In this document: positions 30,649-40,248 of the stretch, one piece after another | Layout of the letters: the number at the start of each line of letters is the position of its first letter | Numbering within the stretch: the first letter of the stretch is position 1 | IMG/VR virus record: IMGVR_UViG_3300024504_000248 | Location: 1 to 46,876 of that record | DNA from: a virus | Strand: one strand, 5' to 3' | DNA length: 46,876 bases | Notes under the pieces: generated by a model | Told to the model about the DNA's origin: nothing | What the model saw: the letters and a program-made list of their open reading frames with translations, nothing else | Database searches by the model: none | Translations under genes and position numbers: made by a program

Positions 30649-31808
30649 TGGAAGATATGATTGTTAAGCACCATGTTCCAATCCTTGACGAGCACGAGTT
30701 GAAGGATAACAAGGGGAATGTGGTGATAAGGCTCGACAAGGATAAGTTGCAAGAAATTGTAAATACGAACAATACTCGTATGAGCAATACTGGCGATGAA
30801 ATTCCACTGGTGATCGGACACACGAAGGACGATGCACCAGAGAGCGAGCAACCTGAGATTGTTGGGTACGCCACCAATTTAAAGGTTGAACCATTCTTCA
30901 AGACAGGTCGCAAGTGTATCACTGCGACTTTCAAATTCTTCAAAAACACAGTGGACAAGGTGCGCAACTTCCCAAGGCGCAGCATTGAACTGTGGTTATC
31001 AGATTACAAAATTGATCCCATTAGTTTGCTTGGTGCAACTACTCCAGAAAGGGATCTTGGCCTTCTCCGTTTGAGTAAGAACGGGGTTAAAAAGTATCAA
31101 AGGACGATGGAAATGGATAACAAACAAGAAATAGTTGACGCAGTACTTAACGCACTCCAACAGACTGACGTGTGGCAGTTCCTTACACAACTAGCAGCAC
31201 AGTCTGGTCAGGATGCAGGTGTACCAACCGAGGGTGAAATGCCACCCGATGCTGGTGCAATGCCCCCTGAAGGTGCACCACCTGAGGGTGCAATGCCCCC
31301 TGAGGCAATGCCACCCGAAGCTGGAGCAGAAGAAATGCCAATGGATGAAGGTGCACCACTTCCTGAGGAATCTGCCGAGGAAGAACAACCTGTGCAAGCT
31401 TCACGTGGTAAAAGGTACGACAGAATCAAGCTTTCCAGAATGGAGCAGGAAAACCAAGTGCTCCACAAGGAGATTAACACACTCAAGCTCAAGTTCCAAC
31501 GTGCAGAGCGTGAGAAGGATCTTATTGAACTGGAAGCAGAAGGTTACATGTTGGACCGTGGTGAGGAGTTGGAACTTGTGTCTGGAATGCCTGACACCAA
31601 GTACAAGTCTCACCTGCAAATCATTCGTAAGAGGTATCAGAAAGCACCACTTGGTGGAATGCGCACCTCTTACATAACCGAATCCCGTTCTGGTGCGTTG
31701 CGTGGTCGAACCAAGGACGAGGTTAATGCAGCTATCGACTACGCAACATCACACGGCATCACCTACGCCGAAGCGTTGGACAAAATGAATGCCGAAAAGG
31801 TTCTCTAA
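30648..31808 (+). CDS. prohead protease/scaffold, Mu gpI-like
   Basis: The 386-residue protein begins with a Mu gpI-like N-terminal domain: IPLVIGHTKDD (candidate catalytic His), RNFPRRSIELW and ISLLGATTPERDLGLLRL. A tandem Met-Pro-Pro-Glu-rich linker (about 195-255) and a coiled-coil scaffold segment (about 265-310) follow. In Mu, I encodes a protease fused to scaffold Z. It should guide prohead assembly and then self-digest. The catalytic Ser cannot be assigned with certainty. It directly precedes the decoration and capsid genes. Confidence 0.65.
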   Translation: MEDMIVKHHVPILDEHELKDNKGNVVIRLDKDKLQEIVNTNNTRMSNTGDEIPLVIGHTKDDAPESEQPEIVGYATNLKVEPFFKTGRKCITATFKFFKNTVDKVRNFPRRSIELWLSDYKIDPISLLGATTPERDLGLLRLSKNGVKKYQRTMEMDNKQEIVDAVLNALQQTDVWQFLTQLAAQSGQDAGVPTEGEMPPDAGAMPPEGAPPEGAMPPEAMPPEAGAEEMPMDEGAPLPEESAEEEQPVQASRGKRYDRIKLSRMEQENQVLHKEINTLKLKFQRAEREKDLIELEAEGYMLDRGEELELVSGMPDTKYKSHLQIIRKRYQKAPLGGMRTSYITESRSGALRGRTKDEVNAAIDYATSHGITYAEALDKMNAEKVL

Positions 31809-31823
31809 TTTAGGAGGTTGGTA

Positions 31824-32246
31824 ATGCCGTTGTACAATCCGGCTTTTACTGCAAGCGGGAATATTTTCCCTGCAAGATTTGTAAGGATTAGTGGCGAGTT
31901 CACTGTTGCGCAGTCTGGCGCAGGTGAATCTATTATCGGTGTGGCGCAGGAAGGTTCTCTTGCACCTCCCGGTATTGCAGAAGCACTGGGTAGTTCTCAG
32001 ACTTATTATGCTGCGACTTCCGGTAAAACCCTCAAGGTTTTCGGTCTTGCAGATGTGTGCGTGGTTACTGCTGGTACTGGTGGGTGCACTGCTGGTTCAC
32101 TGGTCAAGTCTGACGCAGATGGTAAGGCTGTAAATGTTGGTACTACTGCTGGAACTTACAATGTTGGCGGTATCGCACTGCAAACTGTAAGTGCTGGTGA
32201 AAAATGCCTTATCCAAGTAAACCCTCACCAAGTAACCATTGCTTAA
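31824..32246 (+). CDS. capsid decoration protein, DUF2190-like
   Basis: A 140-residue protein, all strand with Gly/Ala/Thr-rich sequence: PARFVRISGEFTVAQSGAGE, SIIGVAQEGS, later GSLVKSDADGKAV and CLIQVNPHQVTIA. This beta-tulip/DUF2190-like pattern is typical of cement proteins encoded immediately before the major capsid gene. The ATG at 31824 has GGAGG upstream. Confidence 0.65.
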   Translation: MPLYNPAFTASGNIFPARFVRISGEFTVAQSGAGESIIGVAQEGSLAPPGIAEALGSSQTYYAATSGKTLKVFGLADVCVVTAGTGGCTAGSLVKSDADGKAVNVGTTAGTYNVGGIALQTVSAGEKCLIQVNPHQVTIA

Positions 32247-32264
32247 TAAGAAAGGACACTAATA

Positions 32265-33359
32265 ATGGCTGATATCGTAAGTAGTGCAGCACAGTTTCCT
32301 TCAGGGAATAATACATATATTCCCTCGTTTGATGCGACTGGGCAGCTAGTAGTATCGTTCTCACGTAACCCAAAAGATTTCCCACTGAACAAGTATGTAA
32401 CCATTACTCCAGTGAAGAAGTCTTCAGGTTATTACCTTAAACTCAACGCTGAGCAAGCTGCTCGTGTAGCATACGCTGATTTGAAAGATCACGTATGGCA
32501 CGATGGTAATGATGCTCCACACGGCGAGTGGAATAATGAGAAGTTTGAATGGTTGTCATTCAACACCACTCGTTACGTGTTCCCATTCAGACTTGGTTAT
32601 AAGGCTGTTGATCAGGCCGATTGGAAGATTGTTGCATCTTACAGTGCAATGAACGCCCAGCAGGCTATGACAGCACGCACTGTAAAGGTGTGGGATAAAC
32701 TCCTTGCATCAAGCACTGATGGAGAAATCACATCTCAGAATTGCACTACTGCATCTAACGCCTATACAGGTGGTAAGGCCCTCAATGAGGGTGATTCCGG
32801 TGACCTTAACACAGGTACATCTGCTGGACCTGTGTTCAAGAAGGCACTCAATGCAGTTGCTCGAAAGATCAACAAGGACACCCTTGGTGCATGTGGTCCC
32901 AAAGACATGTGCATCATCATGAACCCAACTGCTGCTGATGCCATCTCACGCAGCAAGGAACTTCATACCTACCTGAAGGAATCCCCCATTGCACTTGCAC
33001 AGGTGCGTGGTGATTCTGACAGCATTAACGGCAAGTATGGTTTGCCTGACAAGTTGTACGGTTACGACATCATCATTGAAGATGTTGTGCGAGTAAGCAA
33101 CAAGAAGGGCGCATCCAGATCCGCCGATTATGTACTGGGAGAGGATGATATTTTTGTCCTTGCACGCCCCGGTGATTTGGTGGGTTTTGAAGGATCTCCT
33201 TCCTACTCCACTGCGCACATCTTCGCCTACGAAGAAATGACTGTGGAACAGAAGGACGATCCAGATAACAGGCGTATCAATGCACGCATCGTGGAAGACT
33301 ACGGTGTGGAAGTTGTTGCTCCTGTTACTGCATTCCACTTCAAGAACTCGATTGCTTAA
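32265..33359 (+). CDS. major capsid protein
   Basis: The 364-residue protein sits at the canonical place after protease and decoration genes. It shows an extended N-arm, then mixed alpha/beta sequence with KVWDKLLASSTDGEI, FKKALNAVARKINKD and GYDIIIEDVVRVSNKKG (typical spine-helix and P-domain strand signals of HK97-like capsids), and FVLARPGDLVGFEGSP near the end. AAAGGAC precedes the ATG. The family is inferred from context more than from a motif. An eight-pair hairpin lies at 32303-32325, within the first codons. Confidence 0.75.
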   Translation: MADIVSSAAQFPSGNNTYIPSFDATGQLVVSFSRNPKDFPLNKYVTITPVKKSSGYYLKLNAEQAARVAYADLKDHVWHDGNDAPHGEWNNEKFEWLSFNTTRYVFPFRLGYKAVDQADWKIVASYSAMNAQQAMTARTVKVWDKLLASSTDGEITSQNCTTASNAYTGGKALNEGDSGDLNTGTSAGPVFKKALNAVARKINKDTLGACGPKDMCIIMNPTAADAISRSKELHTYLKESPIALAQVRGDSDSINGKYGLPDKLYGYDIIIEDVVRVSNKKGASRSADYVLGEDDIFVLARPGDLVGFEGSPSYSTAHIFAYEEMTVEQKDDPDNRRINARIVEDYGVEVVAPVTAFHFKNSIA

Positions 33360-33361
33360 CT

Positions 33362-33889
33362 ATGGCATCACATGCATCAGTTGACGACTTGCTTAAGAGG
33401 TATGACCTTAGGCGCATTGGTGATCTTGTAAACGACAACGACACACGTGCATCCGAGGTTGATCTTAAGGGAAACACCACTGCGGGGGCGGTCACACAGA
33501 CCGCCCTCTCAGATGCTTCTGGCATGATCAATAGTGCAATACTTGCAGGTAAGAGGTACAAGCTATCTGACCTGCTGAGTATGACTGATGAATCCAAGGC
33601 ACTTCTCAAAAGGTTGTGCTGCGACCTTGCATATGCTCTCCTGATTGCAAGGCGTGGTTATGGTGGCGAGGACATGGTTGCAATGACCTCACGAGCCAAG
33701 GAGAGCGAGCAAATACTGGAACAACTGCGCCAAGGTGACAGATTGTTCGAGATAGAAGCAAATCAAAACGCATCAGTACCTAATCAAGCTGTAATAAGCA
33801 AAAACATATCATTGTTTTCCAATGAGTTAGATAGGTTCTTCGGAATGCGTGTATCCAACATAAACGAGAACTTCAACAATAGAGGGTAA
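33362..33889 (+). CDS. head-completion protein, DUF1320/gp36-like
   Basis: The 175-residue, largely helical protein starts two bases after the capsid stop. Helices LLKRLCCDLAYALLIARRGYG and SEQILEQLRQGDRLFEIEA resemble the helical head-tail connector family of Mu gp36. The C-terminus has Asn-rich disordered sequence. A ten-pair hairpin lies at 33484-33508. The position supports a connector or neck role. Confidence 0.5.
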   Translation: MASHASVDDLLKRYDLRRIGDLVNDNDTRASEVDLKGNTTAGAVTQTALSDASGMINSAILAGKRYKLSDLLSMTDESKALLKRLCCDLAYALLIARRGYGGEDMVAMTSRAKESEQILEQLRQGDRLFEIEANQNASVPNQAVISKNISLFSNELDRFFGMRVSNINENFNNRG

Positions 33890-33891
33890 CA

Positions 33892-34527
33892 ATGGCACAG
33901 ATAATGACTACAGGACCAGCGCACATGTTTATTGGGCGTTCTGCGGAGAATACAGATGTGACGGGACTTGAATACTTGGGAACATTTGAAAAGAGTCCTG
34001 TGATTGATATCCAGACTTTAACTCAGCCTGTGATGAATGATATAGGTGGGGAAAGTGCAATATCGCACGCCATGCAGGGACAGATTGCCACCATTCAGGG
34101 TGTGATGAACAGGTATGACGAGGTCGAATACGCCAAGATTGAATCAGGGTACTACGGTGCAACTCGCAGGGGAGAAATAGAGAAGAATAAGCTTGGTGGT
34201 CTTGCACAGGCAATGTCTTTGGATTTTGATGTGTTGTTCTATTTCCCCTTCCACTCTTCTTTCAGAACAGGATCATCGAACACCGATGCTCCTGAAGGTT
34301 TGCACTTTGTAAGCGTAGTTCCCGTTAAATTTAAACTTGCTGAACTTAGCACTAGGGCAAGAACTATTGAAATTGCACTAAGATCTATTCCAAAAATGAG
34401 CATAAAAACAGATAGCCTGACAAATGTCGATTCAAATGGCGCAGCAGGTCCTGCAAGTATTCGTGAGTTTGTTCTTTACAAACATTTAACCACTGTACCC
34501 AATGCACTGAAAGAAAAGGTGAACTAA
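33892..34527 (+). CDS. tail structural protein, paralogue 1
   Basis: A 211-residue protein sharing with the next gene the pattern TGPAHMFIG at residues 7-15, YLGTFEKSP near 30 and a Gly/Ile-rich strand region after it. Strand-rich, soluble. It is two bases after the connector gene. Tail tube or baseplate-like subunit is the likely role; the identity is an inference from position and duplication. Confidence 0.5.
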   Translation: MAQIMTTGPAHMFIGRSAENTDVTGLEYLGTFEKSPVIDIQTLTQPVMNDIGGESAISHAMQGQIATIQGVMNRYDEVEYAKIESGYYGATRRGEIEKNKLGGLAQAMSLDFDVLFYFPFHSSFRTGSSNTDAPEGLHFVSVVPVKFKLAELSTRARTIEIALRSIPKMSIKTDSLTNVDSNGAAGPASIREFVLYKHLTTVPNALKEKVN

Positions 34528-34528
34528 C

Positions 34529-35194
34529 ATGGCAACTTTCGCAAAAATTCATGTAACGGGTCCAGCGCACATCTTTGTTGGGCATAAGACAGACACCATA
34601 GCTAATGCCATCTACCTAGGCACATGTGAAAAGTCTCCTGAAATTGAGACTGAGTACATGTGGGAGGATGTGAACAACGATGTTGCTGGTAGTGCTCCTA
34701 TTGACCTTGTTTTAAGAGGCCACAAAAGCAGCATTAGCGCACTGTTTACTAGGTTTAATGAAGATAAGCTTTTAAGTCTTATAGGTAACACTGGGTCAAA
34801 AGAAAAAAGACACAATGCTGACCACCAACCCGGAGTGTATGACAGTGGCCAGATTGGAGGACTCACTGAATATAGTAATATAGCAGTGGATAACACTGGG
34901 TACTGGCTTGCAATCAAGTTTGAGTTTGCTCAGAATACGGCTGTTGACCCTACCCTTCCAAAAGGTTATTGGTTCCCATCAATAGTTCCTGCAAATTTTA
35001 CATACGCACAGGTTGGAACACATTCCAAGAAGGTGCAATTAAAAGCAGAAGCACACCCTGCAATTGTGAAGGGTACTGCCTCAACAGGGGCCACAAAATC
35101 GGAACAGGGTATGACAACTGGCAATTATGTGCTCAGATTGTTTACCACAGATCCTGCTATTTTTGATTTTTCACTACTTCCAAACTTTAACTAA
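34529..35194 (+). CDS. tail structural protein, paralogue 2
   Basis: A 221-residue protein with TGPAHIFVG and YLGTCEKSPEIE in the same order and spacing as the preceding gene; the two are tandem paralogues that have diverged. The C-terminal half differs more, ending FSLLPNFN. Perhaps paired tube subunits or a tube protein and a neck variant. Confidence 0.5.
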   Translation: MATFAKIHVTGPAHIFVGHKTDTIANAIYLGTCEKSPEIETEYMWEDVNNDVAGSAPIDLVLRGHKSSISALFTRFNEDKLLSLIGNTGSKEKRHNADHQPGVYDSGQIGGLTEYSNIAVDNTGYWLAIKFEFAQNTAVDPTLPKGYWFPSIVPANFTYAQVGTHSKKVQLKAEAHPAIVKGTASTGATKSEQGMTTGNYVLRLFTTDPAIFDFSLLPNFN

Positions 35195-35205
35195 AGAGTT
35201 TAGAC

Positions 35206-37338
35206 ATGCCAAGAACTCCATCAGCAAATGAGTATTTTGCTGATTTTAAGATTGCACGTACCCGCCTAGAAAACATGGCAGTTAAAGCTGGCATGAATAA
35301 GGATACTGTTGCAAATCTTAGCATGTCTGACATTTTAAAAAGCCCTAGATTTACTAACGAGCAGAGAGAAGAGTTTTTAACTTCTCAGGAAATAGGTGGA
35401 CATTTAAGCAAAGATTTAATGTCCACCACAAAAAACCCGGAAATTGCTCAAAAGGTAATGATGTCTAGGTTGGATAAAGGGGATGCTCTTAGGAAAAAGC
35501 TTGAATCTTTACCACCTGAAGTAAGGAAGGAGGCAGAAAAGTCATTTCAACTTGAGCGTGAAACCATGGATAACGATGGTTTCCAATATAGGAGGGGTGA
35601 AAAAAATTGGTATGGTAGAACTACTCGTGGTTCTGATGCGGATAGAGAAGACTATTTTCTAAATCGAGCACAATCTATTGTCGCAGATGCCGAAAAGACT
35701 GCAAAAGATGTAGCTGGGGAAAAAGACCCTGTAAAAAAGAAAGAGTTAGCTGAAAAAATATACTCTCAAAGACAAGCATCTTTTACTGATGCAAATAGCG
35801 ATAGAAATGATGCAGATGCTGAGCTTAAAAGAGCTAATATAGGTCTTGCAATGGATGTTGGACTAACAGCAGCAACTGCTGTTGTGCCCGGAGGAGTTGC
35901 ATTACGATTTGTTGCCGGAGGTGTTGGTAAGGGTACTCAAGCACTCAGGGCAATGGGTAGAGTAGCCTATGAGGGTGTAAAACATGGAAGTAAAAAGTTT
36001 GTAGCTACTGAGGGGGTTAAGCTTGGGACACATGCTTTGGATGACACCCTTGCAAAAATAGACGGAGTTCCCCAATTCGCTAGAAATGCAGTTAGTGCTG
36101 TTGCTGGTTATTCAAAAGCATATGCAGAAAATTTATACGGGGATGTTCATACACATAAGCTTTTTAGCGGGGATGTGGGTGGATTCGTATGGAGCTTAGG
36201 CAACAAACAAATGGCAGCAAATGCTCTAGGTATTGCTCTTCCCTTTGCAAAAGGTTCTCCAAAAAATCTAACCGGTGCGTCTAAAAAAGCCATCGAAGCA
36301 AAGCAACAAGTGCAGAGAAGAGCTAACAAAATAGTTGATAAAGGGGAAGAGGCTTTTCAAAACTCTGCAATGCTAGGAAATGCTGCGGATGCTCTAGATA
36401 GTGGGCACGAGGTTTACACATCTGTTGCCAACTATGACCTTAAATACAAGCAGGCTCGTGCAGAAATAGCAGGTAGGAAAGAAAATCAAAACCTTTCCTC
36501 CGAGCAAATAGATAGATTAGCCAAACAAAGAGTTGTTAGGGACATTGGGTACAATACCGGAAACACTAAAAATGCTGCAACTGATGTTGCAGGTGGGATT
36601 AAAGATTATAAATCTCAAAGCGCAAGGAGTTCTAAAAACGCTAACGAGGTTAGCTCTAAAACTGAGCAAATTGAAACTAATGCTAAACAGGATGCTAAAG
36701 AACAAATTGAAAATGATGCTGAAACTCCCTCAGAGCAATTACTTTTTGATACATACATGGAGAAAGTAAAAAAACCTGATATTACTCCAGAGCAAAAAGC
36801 AGAGGCTACTAAAGAGTATAAATCTCAGACTAATGCACGTAGTTCCAAAATTCAGGAAATAGCTCAACAAAAAACTCAAGAAAAAATTCAAGATATAAAA
36901 GATACTCAAGAGCACAGAGATATTCGACATGATCAAATAGATACTTTTAGGCACATTCGTGGCGAAGAAAGCAAAGCCCCTAGAAGTACTCTACGTGAAC
37001 CACGTGAGACTACTGAACCACATGAACCACATGAACCACATGAACCACGTGCAGAACCACATGAACCACGTGCAGAACCACATGAACCACGTGAGACTAC
37101 TGAACCCAAAGAAACTAAAGAACCTAAAGAACCAAGAGAAAACAGAGAACCTCACATACCAAGAGTGCCAACAGGGGAAAGGCACGATAATACTCCACCT
37201 TTACCACCAGTAGGTGGGAATAGTGGGGGTGGTGGCACTTTTGCAAGTTCTGTGGGAAGCGGGTTCCCAATGCAAACCGCACCGTCTTACTCGTATGTAA
37301 ACATTCAATTGCCCTACTTCAGCGAGTTAGGACTGTAA
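35206..37338 (+). CDS. large virion protein with charged repeat tail
   Basis: The 710-residue protein has a helical charged N-terminus, a Gly/Ala-rich hydrophobic segment (about 212-250, VVPGGVALRFVAGGVGKG) that could insert in a membrane, a long helical region with many Asn/Glu/Lys, and a repeat segment near 597-640 (tandem EPHEPH, EPRAEP, EPKETKE). It ends in Gly/Pro. It might be a tape-measure-like or internal ejection protein; the length and position allow either. The following gene starts inside its stop. Confidence 0.55.
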   Translation: MPRTPSANEYFADFKIARTRLENMAVKAGMNKDTVANLSMSDILKSPRFTNEQREEFLTSQEIGGHLSKDLMSTTKNPEIAQKVMMSRLDKGDALRKKLESLPPEVRKEAEKSFQLERETMDNDGFQYRRGEKNWYGRTTRGSDADREDYFLNRAQSIVADAEKTAKDVAGEKDPVKKKELAEKIYSQRQASFTDANSDRNDADAELKRANIGLAMDVGLTAATAVVPGGVALRFVAGGVGKGTQALRAMGRVAYEGVKHGSKKFVATEGVKLGTHALDDTLAKIDGVPQFARNAVSAVAGYSKAYAENLYGDVHTHKLFSGDVGGFVWSLGNKQMAANALGIALPFAKGSPKNLTGASKKAIEAKQQVQRRANKIVDKGEEAFQNSAMLGNAADALDSGHEVYTSVANYDLKYKQARAEIAGRKENQNLSSEQIDRLAKQRVVRDIGYNTGNTKNAATDVAGGIKDYKSQSARSSKNANEVSSKTEQIETNAKQDAKEQIENDAETPSEQLLFDTYMEKVKKPDITPEQKAEATKEYKSQTNARSSKIQEIAQQKTQEKIQDIKDTQEHRDIRHDQIDTFRHIRGEESKAPRSTLREPRETTEPHEPHEPHEPRAEPHEPRAEPHEPRETTEPKETKEPKEPRENREPHIPRVPTGERHDNTPPLPPVGGNSGGGGTFASSVGSGFPMQTAPSYSYVNIQLPYFSELGL
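36997..37107 (+). repeat. tandem GAACCACAT/GAACCACGTGCA repeats
   Basis: Nine-base units GAACCACAT and longer units ending GAACCACGTGCA are repeated in the region, flanked by two copies of a 23-base direct repeat starting GAACCACGTGAGACTACT (36997 and 37085). It encodes the Glu-Pro-His/Arg repeats. Confidence 0.7.
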
Positions 37339-37883
37339 TGGCATTAATAAAGAGCAACACGGGTAACATACTCACTGCGATCAAGACATTGCTAGTGAAC
37401 GAACTTGCAGTGGGATCCCACAAGGTTCTGCTGGTTGCAAAAACAATTATTCCCAATTTCACAGGTGATCAGGACTTCATTATCAGACCGGGTTCCCCCA
37501 CACCAGAAGATGGATTTGTGCAGGGTAGTGGAAGGCTTGCATCTGTCGTGCAAAGGCAGATGTATGTGGCAATTCGCACAAGGTTTGGTGTGGATGTTTC
37601 CAACAGTGACGAGAGGTGGTTGCTAGATCCTACCTTAGGACACCTCGCAAGGGAGGAGCAGGTTATAAACCTGCTCCACCTTCGAAGGCTCAAGGATTCA
37701 TCTGGTAATGATCTTCTGATTGAACCAATGCGCATGACACAACCCATACAAGACTTTGTGGGACACTCTCAGGATGGTTACACAAGGGGTGGTGACGAGA
37801 AGGATGCGCAAAAGCAATACGGTATTTCCATCCTTGCTTTCGAATGCAGGTACATGCTGGGGGTGACAAACGATGGCTACTAA
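37338..37883 (+). CDS. tail/neck completion protein
   Basis: A 181-residue protein starting MALIKSNTGNILTAIKTLLV, with a basic N-terminal helix, strands (HKVLLVAKTIIPNFTG, RQMYVAIRTRFGVDV) and a Gly-rich, acidic end. Its layout resembles small tail-terminator or neck proteins. It starts within the stop of the 710-residue gene and overlaps the next gene by 11 bases. A ten-pair perfect hairpin with a three-base loop lies at 37655-37677. Confidence 0.5.
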   Translation: MALIKSNTGNILTAIKTLLVNELAVGSHKVLLVAKTIIPNFTGDQDFIIRPGSPTPEDGFVQGSGRLASVVQRQMYVAIRTRFGVDVSNSDERWLLDPTLGHLAREEQVINLLHLRRLKDSSGNDLLIEPMRMTQPIQDFVGHSQDGYTRGGDEKDAQKQYGISILAFECRYMLGVTNDGY

Positions 37884-39573
37884 CTCAGCTAATTACCTCA
37901 GGTACGGCCCCATCAAATTAAATATTGTAAAGCTGAATGAGTATAAAAAAGAACCAGTGTACTCTGACAAAGAGCGTACACATTATATGTACACCAGACA
38001 TATTCTTTCCATTAACGCTGTGGTGTACCCTGACACAGATATAGATTATTCAGAACTTCCCAAGGATGCATACGCATCATTTTCCACCTGTTACACTAAC
38101 GAACCAACGGACGGTCCCAACAGCAATGGTGGTGCAAGTGATCCAGCTTTTTCGGTGTATGGTAACAATCCCCTAAAGCTGCCACCAGTAGCAAGAATTG
38201 AAAGTTTATTGCGACACATGCTCATGCAACCACGGCAAAAGCTTAAGTATGTGGTTGGGGATAGTGTTATGCTGGAGTCTCCATCCGTTGATGCTCTAGT
38301 TGATTGCAATAATGGACCTAAACCAGTTTCCCTAACTGTCCGCAGTGTCAGCGGTTTGCAATCCATGGTGGTAGAGTTTGTGGTATCCACAGACATAAAT
38401 GAATCTTTTAGGTTTGGTGCTCCAGAATACCCAATGGTTTCCAACCAGTTTGTAATGGAGCACGAAATTGATCAGGATTTTTACACAACACGAAAAGTTA
38501 TGGGAGTTGCGCATTTCAGATCAGATTATTTAGTACGGCATAAATACTCACCAGACGATTTTAGGGAATGGCTAAATATTCCATCCCCAATTGGTTTTAA
38601 GAGGGATGTGGTCAAATGCAAATTATCACCAGACTCCCTCAAGCTTGAGTACTCTTTCGTTGACAGGGAAATGCACCACCATTTGGACACAAGGAAGAGA
38701 AAGTCTTCGGAAAAAGCAACAATAAATAATGTGTCTGACATACCCTACCCAAAAATGAAAAACATTACTCGGTTGGAGGTAAAACAATACCTTACAGTCT
38801 CGCAGAAATCCCTCTCAGACTCCATATCAAGCGGTATCAATGCGGTGGTAAATACTATAACAGGTTCTGGTGGAAGTGCAGGGTCAAGGTTTAATACTGC
38901 ATTTACTGGAATAAAAGACTTTGCTAGTTCATTTATGCCATTGCGTGAAGACAAGATTGATATTACAATCTACGGTAACAACTTGTCAGAAAAACACGAG
39001 TTGGAATATCTGGCACTTTTTATCATTGAAAAAAGAATACCTTATAAACCGTATTCCGGTATGTACACAATATCTCTGGAAGAAGATGTAATAGGATCTT
39101 TTGTGAAATTTCATGTTACTCGCCTGTCCGGCGTATTAGACACTGTGGATTCACTAGTTAATTCAAACGAAGCAACACTATCAAACATTGCACTTAAACC
39201 AACATTTACACAAGGTTCTGCAAAATTTGACCTTAAAGAGGCTCACGCTAAAAAACTTACATTTTTCCAAGAGTCCCAAGGTATAAAGGGTGTAACGGTA
39301 AAATCCTTTATAGATGAGAAACCAAACAGCGATTTGCAAAATCTGGAAATTATTAAGGTTAGGGATGAGAAGTTCGATCAAATGCGTGGAACATACTTGG
39401 AGCAGTTGTTTGTGGAGTCCATACGCCACAATCCTGATGAGCCTCCTTTGGACGACAAGACTAAAAAGGTTTTCAGTTACAACGAGCAAAATAGAAAGAA
39501 TGATGATTCCACTTACGAGCGTGTACTACCCATGGGCAATGATCCCTCTTTAGCACAGATGGAGACTGAATAA
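37873..39573 (+). CDS. large tail/baseplate protein of unknown function
   Basis: The 566-residue protein begins MATNSANYLRYGPIKLNIVK and is mixed alpha/beta. The C-terminal half has a Ser/Gly-rich turn (TGSGGSAGSRFNTAF) and helices. No motif allows assignment; the place after the neck protein suggests a tail sheath-like, baseplate or portal-proximal structural protein. Confidence 0.5.
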   Translation: MATNSANYLRYGPIKLNIVKLNEYKKEPVYSDKERTHYMYTRHILSINAVVYPDTDIDYSELPKDAYASFSTCYTNEPTDGPNSNGGASDPAFSVYGNNPLKLPPVARIESLLRHMLMQPRQKLKYVVGDSVMLESPSVDALVDCNNGPKPVSLTVRSVSGLQSMVVEFVVSTDINESFRFGAPEYPMVSNQFVMEHEIDQDFYTTRKVMGVAHFRSDYLVRHKYSPDDFREWLNIPSPIGFKRDVVKCKLSPDSLKLEYSFVDREMHHHLDTRKRKSSEKATINNVSDIPYPKMKNITRLEVKQYLTVSQKSLSDSISSGINAVVNTITGSGGSAGSRFNTAFTGIKDFASSFMPLREDKIDITIYGNNLSEKHELEYLALFIIEKRIPYKPYSGMYTISLEEDVIGSFVKFHVTRLSGVLDTVDSLVNSNEATLSNIALKPTFTQGSAKFDLKEAHAKKLTFFQESQGIKGVTVKSFIDEKPNSDLQNLEIIKVRDEKFDQMRGTYLEQLFVESIRHNPDEPPLDDKTKKVFSYNEQNRKNDDSTYERVLPMGNDPSLAQMETE

Positions 39574-39575
39574 CC

Positions 39576-40238
39576 ATGGTAACAAAGACATGTTTTGATT
39601 ACGGTCAAACCAACATATCTGAAGGGTGCACAACTAATCTGTGCAAGGTGAAGAGGGTACGTTATTTCAGATACCACACGGAATCAAGGGGCAAGTCTAC
39701 TCCAACCAATACAGGTAAAAACAACTCCACGGTAGTACCAAAAACCGAGAATATGTTACTACCAAAAGTGCAACCAGTTTTAATAAACCAAGCACTTTTT
39801 AATTTTAACAAGGCAACCTACTTTAAATTATTTAATGCGCAGATAGCCCAGTATTTTTCAAGCAGGTTCCCATTTTCACCTTTGCGCAGGAAAAGATATG
39901 TCCCTTTTCCAACTATGGAAGTAAATGTACCAGAAAAAAATGCAAATGGTAATTGGGTAATTGTGAGCAGGTACACCAAGTTGCCTGCTGGGCAATATCA
40001 AACACGCCTTGGAGATAACCTCACAGGAAAAGAAGCATTCCAAAAATGGTACTCTGCCTATGCTGCCGGGGTTCAAGACCCGGCAGCAAGATGGAAAATT
40101 GTTTTTGAGCACTTGAGTGCAAACTGGAGCAATTACGCAGATTTGGGTTCAGATAATGCAAAGCTATATGCTCTACAGTTCATACAGGTAATTAATGATG
40201 CCTATAGCGGACTTATAAAAATCCCTTCCAACTTCTAA
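39576..40238 (+). CDS. tail-region protein of unknown function
   Basis: A 220-residue basic protein starting MVTKTCFDYGQTNISEGCTT, with three N-terminal cysteines and a central region rich in Asn/Phe; no motif recognised. A ten-pair perfect hairpin lies inside at 40061-40088, encoding part of AAGVQDPAARWK. It sits two bases after the preceding gene. Confidence 0.45.
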   Translation: MVTKTCFDYGQTNISEGCTTNLCKVKRVRYFRYHTESRGKSTPTNTGKNNSTVVPKTENMLLPKVQPVLINQALFNFNKATYFKLFNAQIAQYFSSRFPFSPLRRKRYVPFPTMEVNVPEKNANGNWVIVSRYTKLPAGQYQTRLGDNLTGKEAFQKWYSAYAAGVQDPAARWKIVFEHLSANWSNYADLGSDNAKLYALQFIQVINDAYSGLIKIPSNF

Positions 40239-40248
40239 GTAATACACC

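Noticed and set aside
36991-37185. Leftward frame with repeated WFMWF
   Set aside because: Shadow of the Glu-Pro-His repeat in the gene on the other strand.
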